DNA from: Leptolyngbyaceae cyanobacterium C42_A2020_001
GTDB taxonomy: Bacteria > Cyanobacteriota > Cyanobacteriia > Leptolyngbyales > Leptolyngbyaceae
Assembly: GCA_015272515.1 (NCBI GenBank)
Contig: JACYLN010000007.1
Location: forward strand, 1-64,000
Direction: 5' to 3'
Length of the DNA stretch: 64,000 bases
Shown piece by piece: positions 55,142 through 62,925 of the stretch. Each line of letters begins with the position of its first letter. Positions within the stretch are counted from its first letter, which is position 1. The notes beneath the pieces are model-generated. The model saw nothing but the letters and a program-made list of their open reading frames with translations. It searched no databases and was not told the origin of the DNA. The position numbers and the translations under genes are program-made.

Positions 55142-55837
55142 ATGGTAGAACGTCCAATTAAAAAATCTGAGCGGTTAGCCCATGCCGCTTCAGAAGAAAA
55201 ACCAGTTGTTCAGCCGTCTGAGCAGCGAGATGAGCGTCCGAGTCGGGGCAAGGATCGCAAAGGGAAAGGGAAGAGTGGCAAAGGCAAGGGCGATCGCAAA
55301 GAAGATGCCAGACCGCCTGTCAATCCCGCTTTGATGCGAGGTCCCCGACCTCCCAAAGCGCAAGAGCCAGTGGAAGAAGTTGCTCCAGAAGTGCTCGACG
55401 AGCCAGTAGCGGCAACTGAAACAGCCGAAGCACCCGTCGCAGAGGCTCCTGCTGAAGTTGCGGTTGAGACCCCGGTGGTGGAAGCACCCGTAGAAACGTC
55501 TGAACCTGCCGCAGAGCCTCCTGCCGCTGTGGAAGCACCCGCAGAAATCCCTGCTGAAACTCCTGTTGCAGAACCTGCTGCTGAAGCGGAACCTGCTCCG
55601 GTTGAAGTACCAGCGGAAGCAACGGAAGTTCCGGCGGCAGAAACCCCGGCAGTTGCCGAAGCGCCTGCTCAAGTGGCGGCGGATGTTCACGAGCCATCAG
55701 CCACGACAACAGACCCGGTTGAATCTGCTGAACCTGCTGTTGCTGAACCTGAAGCGATCGAGCAACCCACTGCTGAAACCGATGGGACTGAATCTAACTC
55801 CGCAGACTCAGCAGAAGCCGTTGCTGAAACTGTGTGA
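55142..55837 (+). CDS. Pro/Ala/Glu-rich low-complexity protein
   Basis: 231 residues. The N-terminal 60 are Lys/Arg/Gly-rich (GKDRKGKGKSGKGKGDRKEDAR), followed by about 160 residues of acidic Ala/Pro/Glu/Val repeats (APVAEAPAEVAVETPVVEAP and similar). It is likely disordered, a polyampholyte with a basic head that could bind nucleic acid or lipid and an acidic tail. No recognised domain. Codon use is as in the neighbours. Confidence 0.6.
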   Translation: MVERPIKKSERLAHAASEEKPVVQPSEQRDERPSRGKDRKGKGKSGKGKGDRKEDARPPVNPALMRGPRPPKAQEPVEEVAPEVLDEPVAATETAEAPVAEAPAEVAVETPVVEAPVETSEPAAEPPAAVEAPAEIPAETPVAEPAAEAEPAPVEVPAEATEVPAAETPAVAEAPAQVAADVHEPSATTTDPVESAEPAVAEPEAIEQPTAETDGTESNSADSAEAVAETV

Positions 55838-55862
55838 GCGATTGGAAGTGACTAATTGGTGT

Positions 55863-57098
55863 CTAAGCATCCACCTGCTGAACTGCTGCGATCGCTGCCT
55901 CTAACGCGATCGCCACATGAGTCCAGTGGGTGCCACCCTGGCAAAACACCACATACGGCTCTCGTAGCGGTCCATCGGCTGAGAATTCGGAAGTGCTGCC
56001 ATCAATAAAGGTGCCACCCGCCATCACCAGTTCACTTTCATATCCAGGCATTTCTGCCGGAACCGGATCGAGATAGGAACCAATAGGAGAATGCTTCTGA
56101 ATCGCTCGACAAAACGCAACGAGTTTCTTCGGCGATCCTAGTTTTACCGCTTGAATCACATCGTGGCGGGGAGCTAATGGCAGAGGGTTGACCGGATAGC
56201 CCAACTGGTCAAACACAAATGCTGTGAGATGATTGCCTTTCATCGCTTCACCCACCATTTGCGGAGCCAGGAACAATCCCTGAAATAGCAGTCGGTTTTG
56301 GTCGAAGGTGGCTCCACCAGAACTGCCAATGCCGGGTGCCGTTAAGCGACAGGTTGCCATTTCCACCAGGTCTGCCCGTCCCGCAACGTATCCTCCCGCT
56401 GTAACAATGGTGCCTCCCGGGTTTTTAATCAAGGAACCTGCCATCAGATCAGCACCAACTGCTGTTGGCTCACAGGTTTCAATAAATTCACCGTAGCAGT
56501 TGTCCACAAAGCAGATTGTATTGGGGTTTTGGCATTTGACGAGGTCAACAATCCTTTCAATGTCAGCGATCGCTAAACTGGAACGCCAGGAATAACCACA
56601 AGACCGTTGAATTAGCACCATCCGGGTTGCGGGTTGAATGGCACATTCCAGTGCTGCCCAATCAATCGACCCATCGGCGCTAAGACTCAACTCTCGGTAG
56701 CGCACCCCAAACTCAGCTAAAGACCCTTGATGGTTGCCGCGCAAACCGATTACTTCTTCTAATGTGTCATAAGGAGCGCCCGCTACAGCCAATAGTTCAT
56801 CTCCCGGCCGCAGAACCCCGTACAGCGCACAGGCGATCGCATGAGTTCCTGAGACAAACTGCACCCGTACCGCTGCTGCTTCTGCACCCATCACTGCTGC
56901 AAACACCTGATCCAAAACCTCTCGTCCGAGGTCACTGTGACCATACCCACTGACGCTAGCGAAATGGTGTGCGCCAACTCGATATTGCCGAAAGGCTGCT
57001 AACACTCGTTTCAAGTTTTCCTTGACCTGAGTGTCAATACCGGAAAAAATCAGGGAGAGTGCCTGTTCTGCTGTGGCTAACAGCTTAGAACTGTTCAT
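55863..57098 (-). CDS. Methionine gamma-lyase family PLP protein (aluminium-resistance type)
   Basis: About 411 residues from the ATG at 57098, supported by AGGAG; the frame continues to 57161. It belongs to the family with methionine gamma-lyase-like fold, often called aluminium-resistance protein. Typical blocks: HHFASVSGYGHSDLGREVLDQVFA, VSGTHAIACALYGVLRPGDE, then FVDNCYGEFIETCEPTAVGADLMAGSLIKNPGG with the PLP lysine (in IKNPGG). Divergent from the desaturase with 37 bases between them. Confidence 0.85.
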   Translation of the reverse strand: MNSSKLLATAEQALSLIFSGIDTQVKENLKRVLAAFRQYRVGAHHFASVSGYGHSDLGREVLDQVFAAVMGAEAAAVRVQFVSGTHAIACALYGVLRPGDELLAVAGAPYDTLEEVIGLRGNHQGSLAEFGVRYRELSLSADGSIDWAALECAIQPATRMVLIQRSCGYSWRSSLAIADIERIVDLVKCQNPNTICFVDNCYGEFIETCEPTAVGADLMAGSLIKNPGGTIVTAGGYVAGRADLVEMATCRLTAPGIGSSGGATFDQNRLLFQGLFLAPQMVGEAMKGNHLTAFVFDQLGYPVNPLPLAPRHDVIQAVKLGSPKKLVAFCRAIQKHSPIGSYLDPVPAEMPGYESELVMAGGTFIDGSTSEFSADGPLREPYVVFCQGGTHWTHVAIALEAAIAAVQQVDA

Positions 57099-57135
57099 CT
57101 GCTCCTGGCATTGTAAATTTCGTTGGGACGAATGC

Positions 57136-57963
57136 ATGACCGTTGCGACTTCAAATAACAAACTGAATTACGACTGGGCTGTCATCCTATTTATGGTTTT
57201 CATCCATGCAGTAGCCTTGCTTGCCTTTCTGCCTGCAAACTTTAGCTGGGCAGCCGTTGGCTTAGCAGTGTTTTTGCACTGGGTGACAGGCGGTTTGGGA
57301 ATTACTCTAGGTTGGCATCGAATGCTCAGCCATCGCAGTTTTCAGGTTCCCAAATGGTTAGAGTACTTTCTCGTCTTCTGCGGCACTCTGTCAATGCAGG
57401 GAGGCCCGATTTGGTGGGTTGGGTTGCACCGCCATCATCACCTCTACTCCGACCAAAACAATGACCACCACGATTCCAACAAGGGGTTTTGGTGGAGCCA
57501 CATGGGTTGGATGATGTATGATGTGCCCGCGGAAGAGGAAGCCGAGCGCTTTACAAAAGATCTAGCAGACGATCGCTTTTATCAGTTCTTGGATAATTAT
57601 TTCTTTCCCATCCAGGTGGCATTCGCTGTTCTGCTTTACCTGATCGGCGGCTGGCCATTTGTGGTTTGGGGAATCTTTGTGCGACTTGTCGTGGTGTTTC
57701 ACTGCACCTGGTTGGTGAACAGTGCTACTCATAAATTTGGGTATCGCACGTTTGACGCAGGCGATCGCTCCACCAATTGCTGGTGGGTTGCCCTCATGAC
57801 CTATGGCGAGGGCTGGCACAATAATCATCATGCGTTTCAATACTCTGCCCGTCATGGCTTAAAGTGGTGGGAAATTGACCTCACCTGGATGACGATTCGG
57901 CTTTTGCAAACACTGGGATTAGCAACCAAAGTTAAGCTTGCAGACGATGCCGAAGCCTCCTAG
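57136..57963 (+). CDS. Acyl-lipid/acyl-CoA desaturase (DesC type)
   Basis: 275 residues from the ATG at 57136. Membrane di-iron desaturase: the three histidine boxes are HRMLSH, HRHHH and HNNHH, with four transmembrane helices. Similar to delta-9 desaturases that act on stearoyl groups in cyanobacterial membranes. Regulation by temperature is typical for the family but not visible here. It converges on the ProA-like gene, the stop codons overlapping by 4 bases. Confidence 0.93.
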   Translation: MTVATSNNKLNYDWAVILFMVFIHAVALLAFLPANFSWAAVGLAVFLHWVTGGLGITLGWHRMLSHRSFQVPKWLEYFLVFCGTLSMQGGPIWWVGLHRHHHLYSDQNNDHHDSNKGFWWSHMGWMMYDVPAEEEAERFTKDLADDRFYQFLDNYFFPIQVAFAVLLYLIGGWPFVVWGIFVRLVVVFHCTWLVNSATHKFGYRTFDAGDRSTNCWWVALMTYGEGWHNNHHAFQYSARHGLKWWEIDLTWMTIRLLQTLGLATKVKLADDAEAS

Positions 57964-59225
57964 AACTGCCCGATTCCTTGAATGATGTGTTTCATCGTTG
58001 TCAGGCTTTGCAGGCTAATCGGCCCACGCCGCTGCCCTTTTTGATTCGACATTCCTAAAAAGATAGAATCGCCTCGCTTCGGGTTTCGAGAAAACCGGGG
58101 TGAGGCGTTGATGTAGGTGGAAGCACTGTTGATTCCCAATGCAAACTGGCGGCTCTCCTGATAAGACTCAGTGACAAGGCAATCGGCGTGGCTGCTGCTG
58201 TGGAGATTGATCCAGGCGATCGCTGCCTCTAAACTGTCCACAATCTTGAAAGCGATGATCTTGTCCAGGTAAGCCTGCCGCCACTCCTGCTCATCTACCA
58301 GCTTTAGCTCTGGAAATTCTGTCACAAGAAGCCCGTCCCCTCGTAGTTCAAACCCCTTCTCCCGCAAACTGTTCCACAACATAACCAGAGAGGAAGGATT
58401 TTGGCTGCGATGGATTAATACTTTTTCGATCGCATTCACCGGATCTGGCTCACTCTGGTGACTGTCTAGAATCATCCAGCGGACTGCTTCCAAGCTGCCA
58501 GAGGGCGACCAATACAGATAACAGTTCCCCATCGCTGATCGCAGAACAGGCGCTGTTGCCTGCCGCACCACCTGCTGCACTAGGCTGGGGCGACCGTATG
58601 GAATCACTAAGTTGACGTATTGATCCTGCACAATTAGATCCCGAATGGAGGCACCCTGATCAGATGACAACACCTGGAGGCATCCCTCTGGCAACCCTGT
58701 TTCCTCAATCGCGCTCCACAAGGCTTGAGCGATCGCTGCGTTAGAATGGCTCGCCTCACTTCCCCCTTTTAGAATCAGGCTGTTGGCAGTTTTGATGCAT
58801 AACCCCGCTGCTAGAGCTGCCAGCTCAGGAAATGCTTCGTAAACCAGGGCTATCACGCCCAGAGGCATGAGTTGCGAGTAGGTTTGGCAGTGTTCCAGTT
58901 GGTAGGAGGCATCCATCACACGCCCAATCGGGTCCGGCAATTCGCTCAACCGCTTCAATAATTGAGCCACAGTTTGAATCCGCTCTGGTGTGAGTTTTAG
59001 CCACTCCAGGATCAGGTTGGGTACTGCCATCTCGCGACTGGCTTCCAGATCCAGGGTATTTGCTTCCAAAATGTCATTTTGATGGCGCTTGAGTGCTTCT
59101 GCCATTGCTGCCACTGCCTGACTACGCAAAACGCCTTTAGTTGTCGCCAACAGAATCGATGCTCGATGGGCGGCTTGAGCGGCTGCGATCAAATCAGAGG
59201 TCAAACCATGAAATTCCGTTGTCAT
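57960..59225 (-). CDS. ProA paralogue lacking the catalytic cysteine
   Basis: 421 residues, glutamate-5-semialdehyde dehydrogenase fold. It follows ProA end to end (VIALVYEAFPELAALAAGLCIKTANSLILKGGSEASHSN; SLQSLTTMKHIIQG), but the nucleophile site reads PDPVNA where active ProA has P-x-x-C-N: V263 replaces Cys. The EARP motif reads EAFP and the IPRGG segment reads IPYGR. So proline-pathway activity is doubtful. Cyanobacteria are known to have two ProA genes; a canonical one is not in this window. Confidence 0.85.
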   Translation of the reverse strand: MTTEFHGLTSDLIAAAQAAHRASILLATTKGVLRSQAVAAMAEALKRHQNDILEANTLDLEASREMAVPNLILEWLKLTPERIQTVAQLLKRLSELPDPIGRVMDASYQLEHCQTYSQLMPLGVIALVYEAFPELAALAAGLCIKTANSLILKGGSEASHSNAAIAQALWSAIEETGLPEGCLQVLSSDQGASIRDLIVQDQYVNLVIPYGRPSLVQQVVRQATAPVLRSAMGNCYLYWSPSGSLEAVRWMILDSHQSEPDPVNAIEKVLIHRSQNPSSLVMLWNSLREKGFELRGDGLLVTEFPELKLVDEQEWRQAYLDKIIAFKIVDSLEAAIAWINLHSSSHADCLVTESYQESRQFALGINSASTYINASPRFSRNPKRGDSIFLGMSNQKGQRRGPISLQSLTTMKHIIQGIGQF

Positions 59226-59228
59226 TGG

Positions 59229-59645
59229 TTACCGTCGATATGCCAGCAACACCATTAACGCAGGCAACACTGCCAGTAGCAACACCCCAGCAATCAGGAC
59301 GATCAAGGAGGAGTTTGATTTGGAGTTGAGTGCCAGAGGGAGCCAGATAATTAGCATAATCAGGGTTATGCCAAGCGCAACTGGCAAATAGCTATCCCCC
59401 AGTCCAGGATTTGCAGCGTTCCACTGGTGACCGTTCCAGCGCCAAGCCTTTTTGTAGGGATAACTACCCGAAAGTTGTTCTAACACGTGTCCGTTATCTT
59501 CGACTACGAAGATCTGTTGACATCGACTGCATCCAAATGCCTCGGTTAGGGCGATGGGGGTAAGCCGCCCTCTTCGCCGACACGGACACGGATAGTCTTG
59601 TGTTAAATCAATTTTTTGAGATTTTTGGGAATGCACAGGCGGCAC
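59229..59645 (-). CDS. Zinc-ribbon membrane protein of unknown function
   Basis: 139 residues (GTG at 59645; TTG at 59648 possible). The N-terminal CPCRRRGRLTPIALTEAFGCSRC has two cysteine pairs (C21/C23, C40/C43) that resemble a small zinc ribbon. A WRWNGHQW block follows, then two C-terminal helices (YLPVALGITLIMLIIWLPLAL and SSLIVLIAGVLLLAVLPALMV). It is 3 bases upstream of the ProA paralogue, so the two are probably co-transcribed. Confidence 0.65.
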   Translation of the reverse strand: MPPVHSQKSQKIDLTQDYPCPCRRRGRLTPIALTEAFGCSRCQQIFVVEDNGHVLEQLSGSYPYKKAWRWNGHQWNAANPGLGDSYLPVALGITLIMLIIWLPLALNSKSNSSLIVLIAGVLLLAVLPALMVLLAYRR

Positions 59646-59874
59646 CAAAAATTGACTAATCTCTTTGTTTTAAGTTGTCTTTCATTGATTCAAGCAAGTA
59701 TTGCGCCAGTTCAGCAAGTGTTTCTGCTAGCTGCGAACCGAAAGATTAGGTTTCATTAATAATGCCCTGGTCACAGAATGTTGCCTTGCTTAATCCAAGC
59801 TAAATCATGCCCACTTCCCGTACTGGAAATCTTATCATTCCAATACAGGAGACAACCTGATTCTTTATTATCAA

Positions 59875-59946
59875 AGCGGGTAACGCGATTCGAACGCGCG
59901 ACATCAACCTTGGCAAGGTTGCGCTCTACCACTGAGCTATACCCGC
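59875..59946 (-). tRNA. tRNA-Gly (anticodon GCC)
   Basis: 72 bases on the minus strand: acceptor GCGGGTA/TACCCGC, D-arm TAGCTCAGTGGTAGAGC, anticodon stem/loop CAACC-TTGCCAA-GGTTG, T-arm with CGTTCGAATCGCG. The 3' CCA is not encoded. Confidence 0.97.
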
Positions 59947-59998
59947 AAAATTCAGCGATCATTAATATCGCAGAACTAAAGTCTAGCTGTCAAGAGTT

Positions 59999-60388
59999 AT
60001 GGACATAATTCGCTTAACGGGAATTCGTTGCTATGGCTATACTGGCGCTTTGCCAGAGGAACAAGTCTTGGGACAGTGGTTTGAGGTGGATGTTGTTTTG
60101 TGGTTGGATTTAACCCAACCTGGGCACAGCGATCGCCTCAGCGATACTCTCGATTACCGCGCCATCATCCAAATGGTGCAGCAGCTTGTGGCAACCTCTA
60201 AATTTGCCCTGTTGGAACGATTAGCTACGGCGATCGCAGAGTCCATTCTCGCTAACACTCCGAAGTCTGGGGCGATTCAGCAAGTCCAGGTAGCCCTCAC
60301 AAAACTTGCTGCCCCAATTCCTGGGTTCAATGGGAATGTCACGATTGAATTGACCCGAACACCCAGCAAGCCAGCAGGCAATTTGTAA
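59999..60388 (+). CDS. folB: Dihydroneopterin aldolase
   Basis: 129 residues. FolB converts dihydroneopterin to hydroxymethyl-dihydropterin in folate biosynthesis. Motifs: GIRCYGYTGALPEEQVLGQWFEVDV near the N-terminus, SDRLSDTLDYRAIIQMV, and the ALLERLATAIAESIL helix with the substrate glutamate. Length normal. Starts 53 bases after the divergent tRNA-Gly 5' end. Confidence 0.93.
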   Translation: MDIIRLTGIRCYGYTGALPEEQVLGQWFEVDVVLWLDLTQPGHSDRLSDTLDYRAIIQMVQQLVATSKFALLERLATAIAESILANTPKSGAIQQVQVALTKLAAPIPGFNGNVTIELTRTPSKPAGNL

Positions 60389-60456
60389 ACTCTTTTGTTC
60401 CAGCAGGTTTTGTTCCAGGAGGCGCTTACCTTCAAACATTAACCCTGCAAAACAGA

Positions 60457-60494
60457 AGCCCCAACTGATTGCCGAGGGCTAAACCGATGGGGCT
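60457..60494. terminator. Hairpin downstream of folB
   Basis: AGCCCCA (60457-60463) and TGGGGCT (60488-60494), a perfect 7-base stem with a 24-base loop. No T-run follows, so it may be a terminator only with a factor. Confidence 0.4.
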
Positions 60495-60651
60495 AGAGAC
60501 GCAGTTAGGAGGTATCTCGCTCTTTAAGCTACCTAGAGAAATTCCACATACGGCATCTTTTTAATAAGTTCTTAAACTCTAACAAGAACAGCGTCAGACG
60601 TATGCAAAGGATTTCGGCAAACTATCGAGAAAGTTCAATGGAACGTGAGCG

Positions 60652-61860
60652 TTAACTCTTTCCATCTAAGTGCTTAAAGGGTAATTCCTGATTAATTGCA
60701 TCCATCTCTCGCTGCTCCATTTCATTGACCTCATGAATATAAGAGCGGAGAATTTGGGTTAAGCGTGAATGATAAAAGCGATGCAGGCTGTAATTGGGCA
60801 TAGCAGGGAAACCACGACGTTTTTTGTGCCGCCCGCCAGCACCGGGATCAAACACCTGAATCCCTTGAGAAATTGCCCATTCAATTGGTGTGTAGTAGCA
60901 CGCATCGAAATGGAGGCAATCAATTTCTTGAGATGATCCCCAGTAACGTCCGTACAGGTTTTTTCCTTTGGTTAAACAAAAGGACATGCCAATCGGTTGT
61001 CGCAAGTCTTGCTCATCGTAAGCTGCAACAAAGAGGACACGATGCGCGTAGGTTGGATGAAGTTGTTCAAAAAAATTGCGTGTGAGATACTTGCTGCCCC
61101 ACCAACCGAACTTGTCGCAGGTATCGCTGTAGAAGTGATACATCAAGGGAAACAGCGACTTAGGAATCTCTTCGCCATTAAAGGTTTTGAGTATGAGTCC
61201 GGCGGTGCCCACTGCTTTGCGTTCTCGTTTGATGTTTCGTCGCTGGTTGGCATTGAAGGCAGCAAGATAATCATCAAAGGTTTGATAGCCCTGGTTTTGC
61301 CAAATGTAACTGTGGTGCAGCCAGGAGGTAAAACCGTGACGCTCTAAGATGGGCTTCCAGGTTGGATCAACGTAGAGAAAATTGCAACCTGAGATGTGGT
61401 TGCGATCGCAAAAGTGATCAATTGCCCCAACCATGAGTCCAGTCAGTTCGTCTTCATCTTCACCGGGGGCAATCAAAAATCGATATCCTTCGGCGGGGGT
61501 AAAGGGCGACATTCCCAAAAGTTTGGGGTAGTACTCAATGCCCAAACGAGCGGCTAAATCTGCCCATTGGTGATCAAAGACAAATTCCCCATAACTGTGG
61601 GCTTTGACGTAGAGAGGGGCAGCAGCAATTAGGGAGCGATCGCGCCATACGGTTAAGTGGCAGGGCATCCAGCCAGCACGGGCGGTGGCGCTCCCTGAAG
61701 ATTCCATATTGTGCAGCCATTCCCACTCTAAAAAGGGGGTGGCAAGGGGCATTGCCAGGGCATCCCATTCAGCTTGTGGAATATTGGAAATGCGGTCAAT
61801 CCAGGCAACCGAATAAGACGGCTTGAGTTGTTCCACCATAGCCAGCGTTGAAGACTTCAT
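60652..61860 (-). CDS. FemAB-like/GNAT acyltransferase family protein (DUF482)
   Basis: About 402 residues from the ATG at 61860 (MKSSTLAMVEQLKPS). Two GNAT-like halves. Conserved parts are PLATPFLEWEWLHNMESSGS, AFNANQRRNIKRERKA and FDPGAGGRHKKRRGF. Family members with the FemAB-like domain are linked to peptidoglycan or peptide transfer, but activity in cyanobacteria is unproven. Cytoplasmic. Confidence 0.8.
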   Translation of the reverse strand: MKSSTLAMVEQLKPSYSVAWIDRISNIPQAEWDALAMPLATPFLEWEWLHNMESSGSATARAGWMPCHLTVWRDRSLIAAAPLYVKAHSYGEFVFDHQWADLAARLGIEYYPKLLGMSPFTPAEGYRFLIAPGEDEDELTGLMVGAIDHFCDRNHISGCNFLYVDPTWKPILERHGFTSWLHHSYIWQNQGYQTFDDYLAAFNANQRRNIKRERKAVGTAGLILKTFNGEEIPKSLFPLMYHFYSDTCDKFGWWGSKYLTRNFFEQLHPTYAHRVLFVAAYDEQDLRQPIGMSFCLTKGKNLYGRYWGSSQEIDCLHFDACYYTPIEWAISQGIQVFDPGAGGRHKKRRGFPAMPNYSLHRFYHSRLTQILRSYIHEVNEMEQREMDAINQELPFKHLDGKS

Positions 61861-61905
61861 ATAGCGTAATACAGGCAATTCGTTTTCTGCTGGAATTCGC
61901 TTAAA

Positions 61906-62583
61906 TCACACGTGCCGAATTCGGTAATGCAGAAAAACTTCTTGATCGAGCGATCGCACCCCAAGCAGTTCTAGCCGAGGCGCAAACGCTTCCGCAAATC
62001 CGTCTCCCGCGACCAGTGTTGGAGCAGTCCGCCCGCCCAATACCAGTGGACAAATCGTCAGATACACCTGATCAATTGCGTCCACCGCTAGCAAAGATGC
62101 AACCAATTCTCCTCCCCCCAAAACTGCCAGTTGTTTGATATTCGCGTCGAACAGCGTTTCTAAAACCTTAGTCCAGTTGAAGTTTGGGCTGGCTTCTGTT
62201 GTCAAAATTCGCTCAAACGCCTGTCTATCTTCCCAAGTATTGGCTCCTGTAGGGGTGGTGATCAGCCAGCGCGGCACAGGCTGTTGAAAAAAGCGGAGCT
62301 GCGGATCAAACTTACCCGACCGGGAGCAAACGATTTGAATGGGCTGTGGTGGTTTTTGTTGCTCTTGCCGTTGCTGCAACAGGTCGGCAGAGGTGACTCG
62401 CAGGGTTGTACCGTATGCTCTCAGGGTACCTGCACCAAACAATACAGCATCCATTTGAGCAACTTGTTCCTCCAAGTGGCGTTTATCGGTTGGGGAGCCG
62501 AAGCGAGCGGGCGATCGCGCAACATCGGCGATTTTGCCATCCACACTCATTGCCAGTATTACAGTCGTACACGGTCGAACCAT
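61906..62583 (-). CDS. RibD C-terminal/dihydrofolate reductase-like protein
   Basis: About 225 residues from the ATG at 62583 (MVRPCTTVILAMSVDGKIA). Only the reductase half of RibD is present, so it is not a full RibD: the family domain is seen in VILAMSVDGKIADVARSPARFGSPTDKRHLEEQVAQMDAVLFGAGTLRAYG and in LGGGELVASLLAVDAIDQVYLTICPLVLGG. It reduces a riboflavin-pathway intermediate or a related substrate with NADPH. No rib genes are near. Confidence 0.85.
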   Translation of the reverse strand: MVRPCTTVILAMSVDGKIADVARSPARFGSPTDKRHLEEQVAQMDAVLFGAGTLRAYGTTLRVTSADLLQQRQEQQKPPQPIQIVCSRSGKFDPQLRFFQQPVPRWLITTPTGANTWEDRQAFERILTTEASPNFNWTKVLETLFDANIKQLAVLGGGELVASLLAVDAIDQVYLTICPLVLGGRTAPTLVAGDGFAEAFAPRLELLGVRSLDQEVFLHYRIRHV

Positions 62584-62925
62584 ACGTTCCAAATCCGTGA
62601 ATATGGTTTCACCACAGAGGCTTGTCACCAAAATTTTTGAGTGTACCCAATTTCCGCAGTCTCACTGTAATAATTGTTATAAAACCTGTTGTAAGACCGC
62701 TGTATCTTTTGTGTTTCCTTTCAACCGTTCTCGTTCTACAGGGTTGTTCTAAGCCAGCTTCAACGTTAGCTTATCGGAAAATCTGGGCAACCACAAAATT
62801 TAAATGGCTGTGCTAAAGTTTCAGTGAACTGGAAAGAATCTTGGCAAGGAAAATTCATCGTGCTCCATGAATTAGTCGAGATCTAAGGCTTGCAGGTCTT
62901 CATACCGCCTCTCACACACATTCTT
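62584..62925. other. Gene-poor region with a short lipoprotein-like frame
   Basis: The frame 62622-62816 (+, TTG start, 64 residues) reads LYLLCFLSTVLVLQGCSKPAS near its middle, a good lipobox (LQGC) after a hydrophobic stretch, then ends after about 21 more residues. It could be a tiny lipoprotein or the 5' remnant of a substrate-binding lipoprotein gene. I see no other feature. Confidence 0.35.

Noticed and set aside
55190-55709. Antisense frames of 120-166 codons over the Ala/Pro/Glu-rich gene
   Set aside because: They are shadows of repetitive codons in the real gene (Gln/Leu-rich or Arg/Phe-rich translation).
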